This document shows, piece after piece, positions 24,333 through 33,012 of a stretch of DNA of 43,431 bases; the stretch's first letter is position 1; each line of letters starts with the position of its first letter. Source of the stretch: Thermococcus sp. (GTDB taxonomy: Archaea; Methanobacteriota_B; Thermococci; Thermococcales; Thermococcaceae); assembly GCF_026988555.1 (NCBI RefSeq), contig NZ_JALSLB010000051.1:1-43431 (forward strand). The letters run 5' to 3'. A program made the position numbers and the translations under genes. A model generated the notes under the pieces. The model saw only the letters and a list, made by a program, of their open reading frames with translations. It ran no database searches and was not told where the DNA came from.

Positions 24333-25232
24333 GTGAAGTACAGTCGTATTGCAGTCAAGCTGTTTGAACGGGAAGTAGAGGACGTTTTTTATGACCCAGT
24401 TTATTATGGACGAACTCTGAAGGTCTTTGGAATGGATGAGTGGCCCGGGAAGGCTTTGAAGTACTTTGCCGACGAGTACCGGAAGCTTGATTACGGGGTC
24501 GTCATCTTTGACACTGAAGGCGACTTCCCGGAGGAGGGTTTCGACACCGTAATTCGGGTGAGGGATGGGGGGAAGACGGGCCTTGATCCCTTAGTACTCG
24601 CGTCTCAGGGCCGTCTGGATGGCTACACCGCGGCCACCATAATCCAGACCATCTACGGTCTTGACAGAACCCTGACCGAGCGGCTCTATGCTGATTTTCT
24701 CGCAGGGAGAGTGAAGAGCGTCCCCGAAGCGGCAGAGGCGAAGGCAAAGTACTCGGAGGTCATCCAGGAGAGTTACACCCCCTTGGACAAGGCCTTTTAT
24801 TCGGGAAAACCACCGGAATTTGGAAAGAAACTCCTGGTGAACCTCGGTGAAACCTACAGCGTAACGGTGGCGGGAATGGCATTTCTCATCGTGAGCGCCC
24901 TAGTCAGAAAGAGGCGCAACACCGTCATAGGCGTAAACGACGCTGCTGTTCTCGCCTACAGTAATATTGGGGGAGCCGCCATCCCTCTGATAACGAGACC
25001 GATGAGAAGACGGGTCACGGTACTCGCCACGCAGTACGCCATCGATTCAATTATGAACCTCGCCGGCCCAACACTGCTCCTCTACCACGACCCGGATACG
25101 CAGAGTGTCCTGTATGAAGCCAACGGTGTCCCCCCTGGTCCGATGAGAAAGCACGTTCACAAAGGACAGGCGGCCTTTATCTACCGCACTCCAGAGACCA
25201 TAGATGTTGCGTGGGGTGAGCTGCTCCTTTAG
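24333..25232 (+). CDS. HerA/VirB4-like protein lacking a P-loop
   Basis: This is about 299 residues; GTG 24333 is chosen for the GGTGAG five bases upstream, with GTG 24324 as alternative. The layout follows the HerA/FtsK-type ATPase core: VVIFDTEGDFP where Walker-B-like or 'own the DNA' loops occur, KTGLDPLVLAS as in xNPLxL, a helical insertion, LLVNLGETYSVTVAGMAFLI, the sensor-like VTVLATQYAIDSIMNL, and LLYHDPDTQSVL. No Walker A GxxxxGK[ST] is present, so it probably does not hydrolyse ATP (inference). It overlaps the convergent cysteine desulfurase gene by four bases. The real role is unknown. Confidence 0.6.
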   Translation: MKYSRIAVKLFEREVEDVFYDPVYYGRTLKVFGMDEWPGKALKYFADEYRKLDYGVVIFDTEGDFPEEGFDTVIRVRDGGKTGLDPLVLASQGRLDGYTAATIIQTIYGLDRTLTERLYADFLAGRVKSVPEAAEAKAKYSEVIQESYTPLDKAFYSGKPPEFGKKLLVNLGETYSVTVAGMAFLIVSALVRKRRNTVIGVNDAAVLAYSNIGGAAIPLITRPMRRRVTVLATQYAIDSIMNLAGPTLLLYHDPDTQSVLYEANGVPPGPMRKHVHKGQAAFIYRTPETIDVAWGELLL

Positions 25233-26428
25233 CCCCTCACCCCTTTTACTAGCTCCTCCATGACCCCAAGGAACCTCTCGACCTCTTCAAGGCTGTTGTA
25301 AACGTGGAAGGATGCCCTGACGGTCCCGTTTATCCCAAGCTTCTTCATTACCGGCAGGGCGCAGTGGTGTCCGCTCCTCACCATAATTCCATGCTCGTCA
25401 AGTACTGCCGCAACGTCGTGGGGATGTAGCGGCGGCACGTTGAAGCTCACCACACCCGCATGCTTCTTAAGGTTCTTTGGCCCATACCATGGGACTTCAA
25501 GTTCATCGAGTCCTTCGGTTATCCTCTTTACGAGCTTGTGCTCCTGTCTTTCAATCTCCCCGAGTCCAATTCTCTCAATGTACCTTATCCCTGCGGCGAG
25601 GCCGATGGCCCCTCCTATGTTCGGTGTTCCCGCTTCGAACCTCTCCGGGGGTTCCGTCAATGTGTAACAGCAGAGTTCAACGTCATCGATGGTCCCCCCG
25701 CCTATGAGCGGTGGTTCAAAAGTATCAAAAAACTCTGCGTTGACGTAGAGCACCCCTATCCCGGTTGGTCCCATCGGCCCCTTGTGGCCGGAGAAACCCA
25801 GGAAGTCCGCGTGGAGCTTCTTCACATCAACTTCCATGTGACCGACGCTCTGGGCCGCGTCGACGACGAATATCGCCCCGGCTTCCTTCGCCATCTTGCC
25901 CAGCTCTTCCACCTCGTGGATGACCCCGAGTGCGTTGGAAACGTGCTGAACCGCGACCAGCTTCGCGCCCTTGATCTTCCCCTCGGCGTCGCTCAGATCG
26001 AGGTTGCCCTCGTCGTCCCCCGTTATGAAATCCAGTTTGAGGCCCCTCTTTTTGGCGAGTCTCTGCCAGGGGAGCAGGTCGGAGTGGTGCTCGTACGGGG
26101 TGGTGACTATTCTGTCGCCCGGTTTGAAGAGCCCCTCTAAGCCGAGGGCGACCAAGTTGAGGCTCTCACTCGTGTTCTTCGTGAAGATTATCTCCTCAAA
26201 CCCGGCGTTGATGAAATCGGCCACCACCTTCCTGCTCTCCTCGTACTTGGCAGTGGCCATCTGAGAGAGCCGGTGAACCCCGCGGTGGACGTTGGCGCGG
26301 TATTTGAGGTAGTACTCGTCCATGGCTTCGATGACTGGCTTCGGCGTAAGTGAGGTTGCCGTGTTGTCGAAGTAGATGACCTCGCCCGTCAGGGGTATAT
26401 CCCTCCTAACATCCTCCGGAATCTTCAT
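25229..26428 (-). CDS. cysteine desulfurase, SufS/Csd type
   Basis: This 399-residue fold-type I PLP enzyme has the PLP lysine at Lys216 in FSGHKGPMGPTG, His113 near the ring (TPYEHHSDLLPW), and the catalytic Cys356 in the short-loop RSGHHCALP motif that marks SufS-type (group II) enzymes. It removes sulfur from cysteine for Fe-S cluster and thio-cofactor synthesis. GGAGGTGG precedes ATG 26428. The upstream gene (26425-26727) overlaps it by four bases as ATGA, so the two are co-translated. Confidence 0.93.
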   Translation of the reverse strand: MKIPEDVRRDIPLTGEVIYFDNTATSLTPKPVIEAMDEYYLKYRANVHRGVHRLSQMATAKYEESRKVVADFINAGFEEIIFTKNTSESLNLVALGLEGLFKPGDRIVTTPYEHHSDLLPWQRLAKKRGLKLDFITGDDEGNLDLSDAEGKIKGAKLVAVQHVSNALGVIHEVEELGKMAKEAGAIFVVDAAQSVGHMEVDVKKLHADFLGFSGHKGPMGPTGIGVLYVNAEFFDTFEPPLIGGGTIDDVELCCYTLTEPPERFEAGTPNIGGAIGLAAGIRYIERIGLGEIERQEHKLVKRITEGLDELEVPWYGPKNLKKHAGVVSFNVPPLHPHDVAAVLDEHGIMVRSGHHCALPVMKKLGINGTVRASFHVYNSLEEVERFLGVMEELVKGVRG

Positions 26429-26727
26429 AGAACCACCTCCAGCACTCCGGCACAGTAGTACACGATGCGCGCGATTTCCTGTCCCTTCTCTACCTCATCG
26501 AGGAGCTTTATTATGATCTTTCCACTGGGATAGACGCTTAACTCCCATCCCTCAACCTTGGCTATCAGCAGCATCCCGGGGATGAGCCGCTCTATGGAGT
26601 ATCCCCTCTCCTTCAGGCATTCCGCGGTTTGAGTGAGGTCGATCTCTACAGGTTTCTCCCAGGAGTACGCCCCTATAACGAGGCCTTTCATCGTTGTACA
26701 CGGCTTTGCGATTATCACTCCTATCAC
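26425..26727 (-). CDS. hypothetical small protein coupled to the cysteine desulfurase
   Basis: Up to 100 residues, starting at GTG 26727 at the expected transcription start, or at ATG 26691 giving 88. The C-terminal part ELSVYPSGKIIIKLLDEVEK then QEIARIVYYCAG looks like one half of a TBP-type fold (strand, PSGK turn, strand, helix), an impression only. Its ATGA overlap with the desulfurase suggests a linked job in sulfur transfer or its control (inference). It contains Cys residues near both ends, but no CxxC. Confidence 0.7.
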   Translation of the reverse strand: MIGVIIAKPCTTMKGLVIGAYSWEKPVEIDLTQTAECLKERGYSIERLIPGMLLIAKVEGWELSVYPSGKIIIKLLDEVEKGQEIARIVYYCAGVLEVVL

Positions 26728-26751
26728 CCGGTGGAATTTGGGCAGGAAGCG

Positions 26752-26758
26752 TTTATAT
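26752..26758. promoter_or_regulatory. TATA element serving both directions upstream of upp
   Basis: CGTTTATATG reads as a TATA box on the plus strand and as CATATAAACG on the minus strand, where it is well placed for the desulfurase operon. On the plus strand a second TATA (CCTATAAAGGG, 26860-26870) lies closer to upp. Confidence 0.4.
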
Positions 26759-26875
26759 GTTTCTCAAACCGATGGTTGGAAAGTTGAGTTTAAACACGTA
26801 CTGTTCTGGACAGAACTGCCCAGCACCATCCTCTGCTGCGTGGGGGGAGCGTACCAACACCTATAAAGGGAGTGA

Positions 26876-26920
26876 ATGAAATCCTATATCAACTGGAAGA
26901 TGCGGAGGTCTGAGGAATGA
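26876..26920 (+). CDS. possible 14-residue leader ORF before upp
   Basis: ATG 26876 follows GGGAGTGA and encodes [14 protein letters not shown]; its TGA overlaps the upp ATG as ATGA. An upstream 35-codon frame (26772-26879, with CSGQNC) also ends in an ATGA overlap with this one. Two successive overlaps look like translational coupling, but the TATA at 26860 may start transcription inside it. The call is doubtful. Confidence 0.2.
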   Translation: MKSYINWKMRRSEE

Positions 26921-27612
26921 TTGGAGACGAGAGATGGGATGGTGTTTACTCCTTTGAGGATTCCCCGTTTATCATGGAGATACTCACGGAGCTGAGGAAC
27001 AGGGAGACGGGCAGCATACCCTTCCGGAAGGGTCTTGTAAAGCTTGGACGGTACATGGGATACGAATTGACGAAGCTCATGGACGTTGAGAGGGTTCGGA
27101 TCGAGACCCCCCTTGAGGCCACGGAAGGCATCCTGGTTAAGGACCGGCGCAATGTCGTCATAATAACGGTTCTTCGTGCCGCAATACCTCTGATGGAGGG
27201 GTTGATAAAGGTCTTTGAGCATGCTCGGGTGGGGATAGTCTCGGCGTCGCGTGGAAAGGCTCCGGAGTTCGAGATAGAGATGAACTACATCAAGATCCCG
27301 AGGATAACACCGCAGGACACCGTCATAGTCGCTGACCCAATGATCGCCACCGGCTCAACGCTGGTCAGGGCCCTCCGGGAGCTTTCAAAGTATGGAAAAC
27401 CGAAGCGTCTGATGGTCCTTGGTGTCCTTGCCGCCCCTGAGGGAATAGAGCGCCTCAAGCGCGAGTTCCCGGAGCTCAATGTGGTAGTTGCCAAAGTGGA
27501 CAGGGAACTCAACGAGCACGGCTACATCCTTCCGGGTCTGGGCGATGCTGGTGACAGGGCCTTCGGGGCACCCATAAAGGCTCCGATGCCCCCAGGAACG
27601 CGTGGGGTCTGA
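26917..27612 (+). CDS. upp: uracil phosphoribosyltransferase
   Basis: This 231-residue enzyme makes UMP from uracil and PRPP in pyrimidine salvage. The PRPP-binding loop is [14 protein letters not shown], and the uracil-binding C-terminal part has [21 protein letters not shown] lies eight bases before ATG 26917. Length and motif order are those of bacterial and archaeal Upp. It ends well before the tungsten maturase promoter. Confidence 0.96.
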   Translation: MIGDERWDGVYSFEDSPFIMEILTELRNRETGSIPFRKGLVKLGRYMGYELTKLMDVERVRIETPLEATEGILVKDRRNVVIITVLRAAIPLMEGLIKVFEHARVGIVSASRGKAPEFEIEMNYIKIPRITPQDTVIVADPMIATGSTLVRALRELSKYGKPKRLMVLGVLAAPEGIERLKREFPELNVVVAKVDRELNEHGYILPGLGDAGDRAFGAPIKAPMPPGTRGV

Positions 27613-27772
27613 GGTCAGCGAACCGACCTTCTCCAATTTCCCTTTTGGGATATCTTGTAACTTTTTCGGGACAGATGCCCCAGCCCCTTCCTTTGATTAC
27701 CCATTTATGTCCAATTCGCTCCGGAAAAGTATAAAAGCAGAAGGGAACTAGCATTTATGCTGGGTGTACTGC

Positions 27773-28900
27773 ATGGAAGGAGAAGCTCATACATTCAAAG
27801 TTGGCGGGGCCACCCTATCGATCCCACAGAAGGCTGACATGCGCTACCTATACATTGAGATAACCAACCGCTGCAACCTTCACTGTGAGATGTGCTTTAA
27901 GCAGTACTGGGAGGATAGGGAGGGGGACATGGAGTGGGAGCTGTTCCTTAAGATCCTTGACGACGCAGAAGAGTTTCCGGACCTGGAGATGATCTACCTT
28001 GGGGGCATAGGGGAGCCTACGGTTCATCCCAGGTTCTTAGACATGGTGACCGAGGTAAAGAAGCGTGGATTTGCACTTGGAATGAGTACGAACGGTTTTC
28101 TACTGACGAAAGAGCGGATTCGGCGGCTCGTTGAGCTTGAGACCGATTTGATCTACATCTCCCTGGACACCATACCGACCCAGACGACCCGTTTGGGTCA
28201 CATAATGCCCAGTGTCGCGGTTGACAGGATAAAACTCATCCAGGAGACCAAGAGGGAGATGGGAAAGTACTTCCCCCACGTTGGGGTTGAGGTAGTTGCC
28301 AGTAAGGAGAACTACGAGCACCTCCCGGATATAGCGCGGTTCCTGGGCGAGGTAGGTATAGATAGCCTGCTGATATCCAACATCGTCCCGATTCGACGGG
28401 AACACAGCGGGACAATAGTCTACGACGGGAGCGTCGATATGGATTCCGTGGTCAAGGAACTTCAGTCGATTTACGGCGGTTTTGTACTGAGGTTGCCTGA
28501 GTTCAAGCTGAGGACGGAGAGACACTGTGATTTTGTGGAGAACAAGACGACCGTTATCCGGTGGGATGGGGAGGTCTCCCCCTGCTACAGGCTGCTTCAT
28601 ACATATCCTGAGGTCGTTTTCGGGCGGGAGAAAAAAGTCCTGGCCCACTCTTTTGGCAACGTGAAGGATAAAAGCCTGAAGGACATATGGACGAGCAGAG
28701 ATTACGGCTGGTTCCGTTTTGTTGTTGAAAATGCGCTTTATCCCAGCTGCACCGATTGTCCTCTCAACACGTCGTGCTCCTTTGTCCACGATACTGAAGC
28801 TGACTGCTGGGGCAACACCCCAAGTTGCGCCGACTGTTTGTGGGCCCGCCGCATAGTCCTGTGTCCCGTCCCGATGAAGGGCATCAAGGGTTACTGGTAA
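27773..28900 (+). CDS. radical-SAM maturase of a tungsten-cofactor oxidoreductase
   Basis: This is about 375 residues. The radical-SAM cluster motif CNLHCEMC (Cys34, 38, 41) follows IEITNR, and GGIGEPTVHP is the SAM-binding GGEP-like segment. C-terminal Cys groups (CYRLL; CTDCPLNTSC; CADCLWARRIVLC) would bind extra Fe-S clusters. The family is the one found next to aldehyde ferredoxin oxidoreductases and thought to mature them. The next gene is exactly such an enzyme. GTG 27764 is an alternative start; GGTG precedes ATG 27773. Confidence 0.85.
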   Translation: MEGEAHTFKVGGATLSIPQKADMRYLYIEITNRCNLHCEMCFKQYWEDREGDMEWELFLKILDDAEEFPDLEMIYLGGIGEPTVHPRFLDMVTEVKKRGFALGMSTNGFLLTKERIRRLVELETDLIYISLDTIPTQTTRLGHIMPSVAVDRIKLIQETKREMGKYFPHVGVEVVASKENYEHLPDIARFLGEVGIDSLLISNIVPIRREHSGTIVYDGSVDMDSVVKELQSIYGGFVLRLPEFKLRTERHCDFVENKTTVIRWDGEVSPCYRLLHTYPEVVFGREKKVLAHSFGNVKDKSLKDIWTSRDYGWFRFVVENALYPSCTDCPLNTSCSFVHDTEADCWGNTPSCADCLWARRIVLCPVPMKGIKGYW

Positions 28901-28925
28901 GCGTTTTGGATTAATTTATACCTTG

Positions 28926-28974
28926 ATGTTCATACTTTCTGCTTTCGTCAATCTTATTAGCATCAATGTACATT
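28926..28974. promoter_or_regulatory. two ATGTnCAT palindromes before the AOR gene
   Basis: ATGTTCAT (28926-28933) and ATGTACAT (28966-28973, inside AATGTACATT) are centred 40 bases apart, about four helical turns. The second sits next to the TATA-like ATTAATAAC before ATG 29007. They could be operator sites for a repressor of the aor gene. Confidence 0.4.
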
Positions 28975-29006
28975 AATAACACGATGAATGTATGTAGGCA
29001 CGAGAC

Positions 29007-30827
29007 ATGTTTGGATACTGGGGAAAGATTCTGAGGGTAAACCTCTCCACAGGAAAGATTAGCGAAGAAACCTTCGATGAAAAGTTCGCTCAGAGATGGC
29101 TCGGGACCAGGGGATTCGAGATCCACTACCTGTTTAAGGAGATCGATCCAAAGGTTGACCCGTTGAGCCCCGACAACAAGCTACTGTACACCACTGGTCC
29201 CCTGACCGGAACCACTGCCCCGACGGGCGGGAGGTACATGGTCATAACCAAGAGCCCCCTGACCGGTTATATAGCAATGGCCAACTCCGGCGGCTTCTTC
29301 GGGGCCGAGCTCAAGTTTGCGGGCTGGGACGCCGTTATAGTGGAAGGAAATGCTGACCATCCGGTTTACCTGTACATCAACGATGATCAGGTTGAGCTCA
29401 GGGACGCATCGCACCTCTGGGGCAAGCGCGTGGGAGAGACCGAGGAGACCCTGACGAAGGAGATTGGGGACAAGCACGTTCAGATAGCGTCCATCGGCCC
29501 AGCCGGTGAAAACCTCGTAAAGATCGCCGCGGTTATGAACAACGGTCACCGCGCCGCTGGAAGGGGTGGTGTAGGTGCCGTCATGGGCAGTAAAAAGCTC
29601 AAGGCCATAGTCGTGAGGGGTCATAAGCGCGTTGAGGTTGCTGACAGGAGCAAGTTCACGAGTGTTGTTAAGGAGAAGATAGAGAAGCTGAAGAAGGATC
29701 CGGTCGCGGGAGGCGGTCCTCCGAACTACGGTACCGCGGTTCTGGTCAATATCATAAACTCAAACGGTCTCTACCCGACCAGGAACTTCAAGACTGGCGT
29801 CTTTGAATACGCTGAGGAGCAGAGCGGCGAGGCGATGACCGCAAAGTACCTCGTCAGGAACAAACCGTGCTGCGCCTGTCCGATCGGCTGTGGAAGGGTC
29901 AACAGGGTAGGAACAGTTGGAGTTACAGAGGGTCCGGAGTACGAGAGCACCTGGGCGCTTGGAGCCCACCTCGGCATAAACGACCTCGCGAGCATCATCG
30001 AGGCCAACCACCTCATAGACGACCTGGGAATGGACACCATCTCCACTGGTGGAACCCTCGCCACCGCCATGGAGCTCTACGAGAAGGGCCTGCTCAAGCA
30101 GGAAGACCTCGGTGAGGATGCTCCCCCGTTCAGGTGGGGCAACACTGAGGTTCTCCACTACTACATCGAGAGGATAGCCTACAGAAAGGACTTCGGGGAC
30201 AAACTGGCCGAGGGAGGTTACCGACTGGCCGAGATGTACAACGGAACCGAGTACTTCATGGGTGTCAAAAAGCAGGAACTCCCGGCCTACGACCCGAGGG
30301 GTGCCGAGGGACATGGTTTGGGCTACGCCACCGATAACCGCGGTGGAGACCATATCAAGGCCTACATGATAAGCCCGGAGATCCTTGGCTACCCGTACAA
30401 GATGGATCCGCACGACATAAGCGACGAGAAGATCAAAATGCTCATACTCTTCCAGAACCTCACCGCGATAATAGACGCCGCGGGACTGTGTGTCTTCACC
30501 ACCTTTGGCCTGGGCGGGGACGACTACCGCGACATGCTCAACGCGGCCCTTGGGTGGGACTTCACCACGGAGGGGTACCTGAAGATAGGTGAACGCATCT
30601 GGAACGCGGAGAGGTTGTTCAACCTCAAGGCCGGCCTCGACCCGCTCAAGGAGGACACCCTGCCGAAGAGGCTCACGGACGAGCCGATGCCGGACGGCCC
30701 CAACAAGGGACACGTCGTCAGGCTGAAGGAGATGCTACCGCGCTACTATTCCCTTAGAGGCTGGACTGAGGAAGGAAAGATAACGGAGAACAAGATTGAG
30801 GAACTTGGCCTTGAGGAGTTCCTGTGA
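29007..30827 (+). CDS. aor: aldehyde:ferredoxin oxidoreductase (tungsten enzyme)
   Basis: This 606-residue enzyme oxidises aldehydes from amino-acid fermentation to acids, passing electrons to ferredoxin. Cys288, Cys291 and Cys295 (CCACPIGC) and Cys495 (AAGLCVFTT) bind the 4Fe-4S cluster. Tungstopterin-binding segments NNGHRAAGRGGVGAVMGSKK and DPRGAEGHGLGYATDNRGG are intact. Sequence spacing matches Pyrococcus furiosus AOR almost residue for residue. There is little Shine-Dalgarno signal before ATG 29007, so a leaderless transcript is likely. It is next to its probable maturase. Confidence 0.97.
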   Translation: MFGYWGKILRVNLSTGKISEETFDEKFAQRWLGTRGFEIHYLFKEIDPKVDPLSPDNKLLYTTGPLTGTTAPTGGRYMVITKSPLTGYIAMANSGGFFGAELKFAGWDAVIVEGNADHPVYLYINDDQVELRDASHLWGKRVGETEETLTKEIGDKHVQIASIGPAGENLVKIAAVMNNGHRAAGRGGVGAVMGSKKLKAIVVRGHKRVEVADRSKFTSVVKEKIEKLKKDPVAGGGPPNYGTAVLVNIINSNGLYPTRNFKTGVFEYAEEQSGEAMTAKYLVRNKPCCACPIGCGRVNRVGTVGVTEGPEYESTWALGAHLGINDLASIIEANHLIDDLGMDTISTGGTLATAMELYEKGLLKQEDLGEDAPPFRWGNTEVLHYYIERIAYRKDFGDKLAEGGYRLAEMYNGTEYFMGVKKQELPAYDPRGAEGHGLGYATDNRGGDHIKAYMISPEILGYPYKMDPHDISDEKIKMLILFQNLTAIIDAAGLCVFTTFGLGGDDYRDMLNAALGWDFTTEGYLKIGERIWNAERLFNLKAGLDPLKEDTLPKRLTDEPMPDGPNKGHVVRLKEMLPRYYSLRGWTEEGKITENKIEELGLEEFL

Positions 30828-30878
30828 ACTCCTCCTGTTTTGATTTATCCCGGAAGTTCCCATGTGTGAGATACGCCC

Positions 30879-31262
30879 TCACCGGGAATCCTCGCGGGCT
30901 TTCTCCCGCTCTATCTTTTCCTTCCAGTACGGGTCGACTTCCAGCATCTGATGTATGAACGCCTCCACGACGTCCCTGACCTTCCCATGCGCTCCCGTTA
31001 TGACTTCTACCCCCGACTCCCTGAAGTAGCCAACCGCTTTTCCACCCATTCCGTAGGCTAACACGACTTTTCCCCCGTGCTCCTTTATAAAGTCAGGCAA
31101 ATCTCCCGGCCCGTGCTCCTTGAAAGGAACCTCGACGACCTCCACACCTTTGATTTCGTTGTCCTCTACGTCCACAAAGACGAAGTACCTGGCCCTACCG
31201 AAGTGACCGCTCACCCTGCTCTCCAGTCCTCTATCATCCTCAGTGGGAATGGCTATTCTCAT
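30879..31262 (-). CDS. NifX/NafY-like dinitrogenase-cofactor family protein
   Basis: This is about 127 residues; ATG 31262 is chosen because GGTGAGGG precedes it. It has MRIAIPTEDDRG at the start, then SGHFGRARYFVFVDV, GPGDLPDFIKEHGGKVVLAYG and GGKAVGYFRESGVEVITG. These are characteristic of the RNase-H-fold family that binds Fe-Mo-type cofactors. Non-diazotrophic archaea carry many such proteins with unknown roles. Its position after the tungsten enzyme genes makes metal-cofactor or Fe-S handling plausible (inference). It is convergent with aor. Confidence 0.88.
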   Translation of the reverse strand: MRIAIPTEDDRGLESRVSGHFGRARYFVFVDVEDNEIKGVEVVEVPFKEHGPGDLPDFIKEHGGKVVLAYGMGGKAVGYFRESGVEVITGAHGKVRDVVEAFIHQMLEVDPYWKEKIEREKAREDSR

Positions 31263-31340
31263 TTCCCTCACCATAACCTGTGAATAAGTTTTCAGATATA
31301 AACTTTGTGCGTATGCACGCGGTACCCACTCCTGGCCAGC

Positions 31341-31397
31341 AAACTTTAAAAACAGTTAGGGTTGCCTAACACATGAAAAATATCTAAAATGAAAAAT
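31341..31397 (+). promoter_or_regulatory. UspA-ACR3 promoter with GTTAGG/CCTAAC inverted repeat
   Basis: TATA AAACTTTAAAAA (31341-31352) is followed at once by GTTAGG-GTTG-CCTAAC (31355-31370), a 6-base-arm inverted repeat. ATGAAAAAT is then repeated at 31373 and 31389. A repressor on this site would block transcription start. Confidence 0.45.
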
Positions 31398-31413
31398 GCA
31401 ACAGGTGAGGTTC

Positions 31414-31902
31414 ATGTTCAGGAAAATCCTTTTTCCAACGGATTTCAGCGAGGGCTCCTACAGGGCAGCAAAATACTTCAAAAGGGCTAACGGTATGGCG
31501 GTAGGTGAGGTGATCCTCCTCCACGTGGTGGATGAGGGAACCTTTGAGGACCTCCTCAACGGCTATTCCCTCCTCTACAGTGACGAAAACATGGAGATCG
31601 ATGCCGTCAAAAGAGAGCTCCTTAAGAAGACAATGGAAAAGCTCCGGGCTAAGGTCGAGGACTGCAAGAAAATATTCAAGACTGAAAACGTGAGGCCAGT
31701 GGTTAGATTCGGTCGCCCCTGGGAGGAGATCGTTAAGGTTGCCGATGAGGAGGACGTGTCGCTCGTACTCCTCCCCAGCCATGGAAAGCTCGGCTTTTCA
31801 CACGAAATCCTCGGCTCAACTACCGTTCGCGTACTGAGACAGACTAGAAGGCCCGTTCTTATTGTAAAGACTAACTGCGAATGCGGAGGTGATGAAGAAT
31901 GA
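31414..31902 (+). CDS. UspA-type universal stress protein
   Basis: This is about 162 residues; ATG 31414 follows GGTGAGG. It begins MFRKILFPTDFSEGSYRAAK, and the nucleotide-binding tail is LLPSHGKLGF then GSTTVRVLRQTRRPVLIV, close to the G-2x-G-9x-G(S/T) pattern of ATP-binding UspA proteins. Two Cys close the protein (CECGGDEE). Its stop overlaps the ATG of the transporter gene by four bases, so it probably regulates or supports that transporter. Confidence 0.9.
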   Translation: MFRKILFPTDFSEGSYRAAKYFKRANGMAVGEVILLHVVDEGTFEDLLNGYSLLYSDENMEIDAVKRELLKKTMEKLRAKVEDCKKIFKTENVRPVVRFGRPWEEIVKVADEEDVSLVLLPSHGKLGFSHEILGSTTVRVLRQTRRPVLIVKTNCECGGDEE

Positions 31903-32927
31903 ACTGGCTGAAATTCAAGAATCACCTGGATAAATACCTGCCCGTTTATGTCACGCTTGCCATGGTTGCGGGCTTCTACGTTGGAACACATACGAACCTT
32001 AAACCCTATCATGAGGCGCTCAAGACCCTCAACATGCTCGTCGTCATCAGCATGATATACCCGATGATGATCAACCTTCGCCTGGGGGAGCTCAGAAACA
32101 GCGCCCGCCTTGGGAAGCAACTGACTATAGCTCTCACAATGGGGCTTGTAATCTCCCCGCTCATAATGTACGGGGCAATCTGGATAACGGGCCTCCTTCA
32201 TCCTGTGAACCGTATGCTTGCCCTTGGGCTCCTCTTGGCCGTCGTCGTGCCCTGCTCTTCAATGAGCATAGCGTACACCGGTTTCACAAAGGGCAACCTC
32301 GAGCTGGCGACCATAGTCGTGGCCCTGAGCTTCACGATGGCGATAGTGACGGTTCCGGCCTGGCTCAAGGTTTTCGCATCGAGCTACCACGTTTCAATCT
32401 CGATCTGGCTACTCGTTAAGACCATCCTCATAGTCGTCATAACACCCATGATACTCGGAGTTCTCACTAGGGCTTACCTCATGGGTAAACTCGGCACAGA
32501 GGGCTTCCTGCGGATAAAGCCTGCCTTTCCCGCGATCTCCCTCTTGGGCATGTACACCATAGTCTTCCTGATATTCATGGAAAAAGCCAGGCTGGTGGCC
32601 AGCAAACCAAGCATCGTTGGCGTTGCCCTTATCCCCTTGGCCCTTTACTACATAGTTGCTTTGCTCTTCATGACCATCGTGGACAGGGTCGCTGGGATCC
32701 CTTACCGGGATCACATGGCCATAACCTTTACCTCCGTTGGAAAGAATGAGGGGACCGCGATGGCGATAGCCCTGGCGGCGGGCACCGGGCTCATGGCGAT
32801 AGCACCTGCGGTAACCCCAATACTCCAGATACCGTTTCTGGTTGGCTACGTTAAGGCGTGGAGAAAAATCGCGGGCTTCTGGAACTGCAGGATTTCAGAT
32901 GAGAAAGAAGCCCCGGAGGCCGCCTAA
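31899..32927 (+). CDS. ACR3/BASS-superfamily membrane transporter
   Basis: This 342-residue protein has about ten predicted helices. VVPCSSMSIAYTGFTKGNLEL contains the Cys and the helix-break region conserved in arsenite transporters of the ACR3 family and in bile-acid:Na+ symporters. TSVGKNEGTAMAIALAAGTGL is the second crossover motif. Substrate could be arsenite or another anion. It is coupled to UspA by an ATGA overlap. A lone Cys in the first motif is in line with ACR3, but I would not exclude another BASS substrate. Confidence 0.8.
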   Translation: MNWLKFKNHLDKYLPVYVTLAMVAGFYVGTHTNLKPYHEALKTLNMLVVISMIYPMMINLRLGELRNSARLGKQLTIALTMGLVISPLIMYGAIWITGLLHPVNRMLALGLLLAVVVPCSSMSIAYTGFTKGNLELATIVVALSFTMAIVTVPAWLKVFASSYHVSISIWLLVKTILIVVITPMILGVLTRAYLMGKLGTEGFLRIKPAFPAISLLGMYTIVFLIFMEKARLVASKPSIVGVALIPLALYYIVALLFMTIVDRVAGIPYRDHMAITFTSVGKNEGTAMAIALAAGTGLMAIAPAVTPILQIPFLVGYVKAWRKIAGFWNCRISDEKEAPEAA

Positions 32928-33012
32928 CCCCTTTTCCCTTTTGATCATCGACCTCTTATGATTCAGGGGTTTGAGAAGCTCTGGAAATGTTAGAAAAGAG
33001 GTCATATAAGCC

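Noticed and set aside
26870-26925. possible C/D-box sRNA (GTGAATGA ... CTGAGG)
   Set aside because: The C box is not RUGAUGA, and the spacing for D' and C' guides is wrong.
29760-30713. 317-codon frame antisense to aor
   Set aside because: aor matches the known AOR protein through this region; the reverse frame has no motif.
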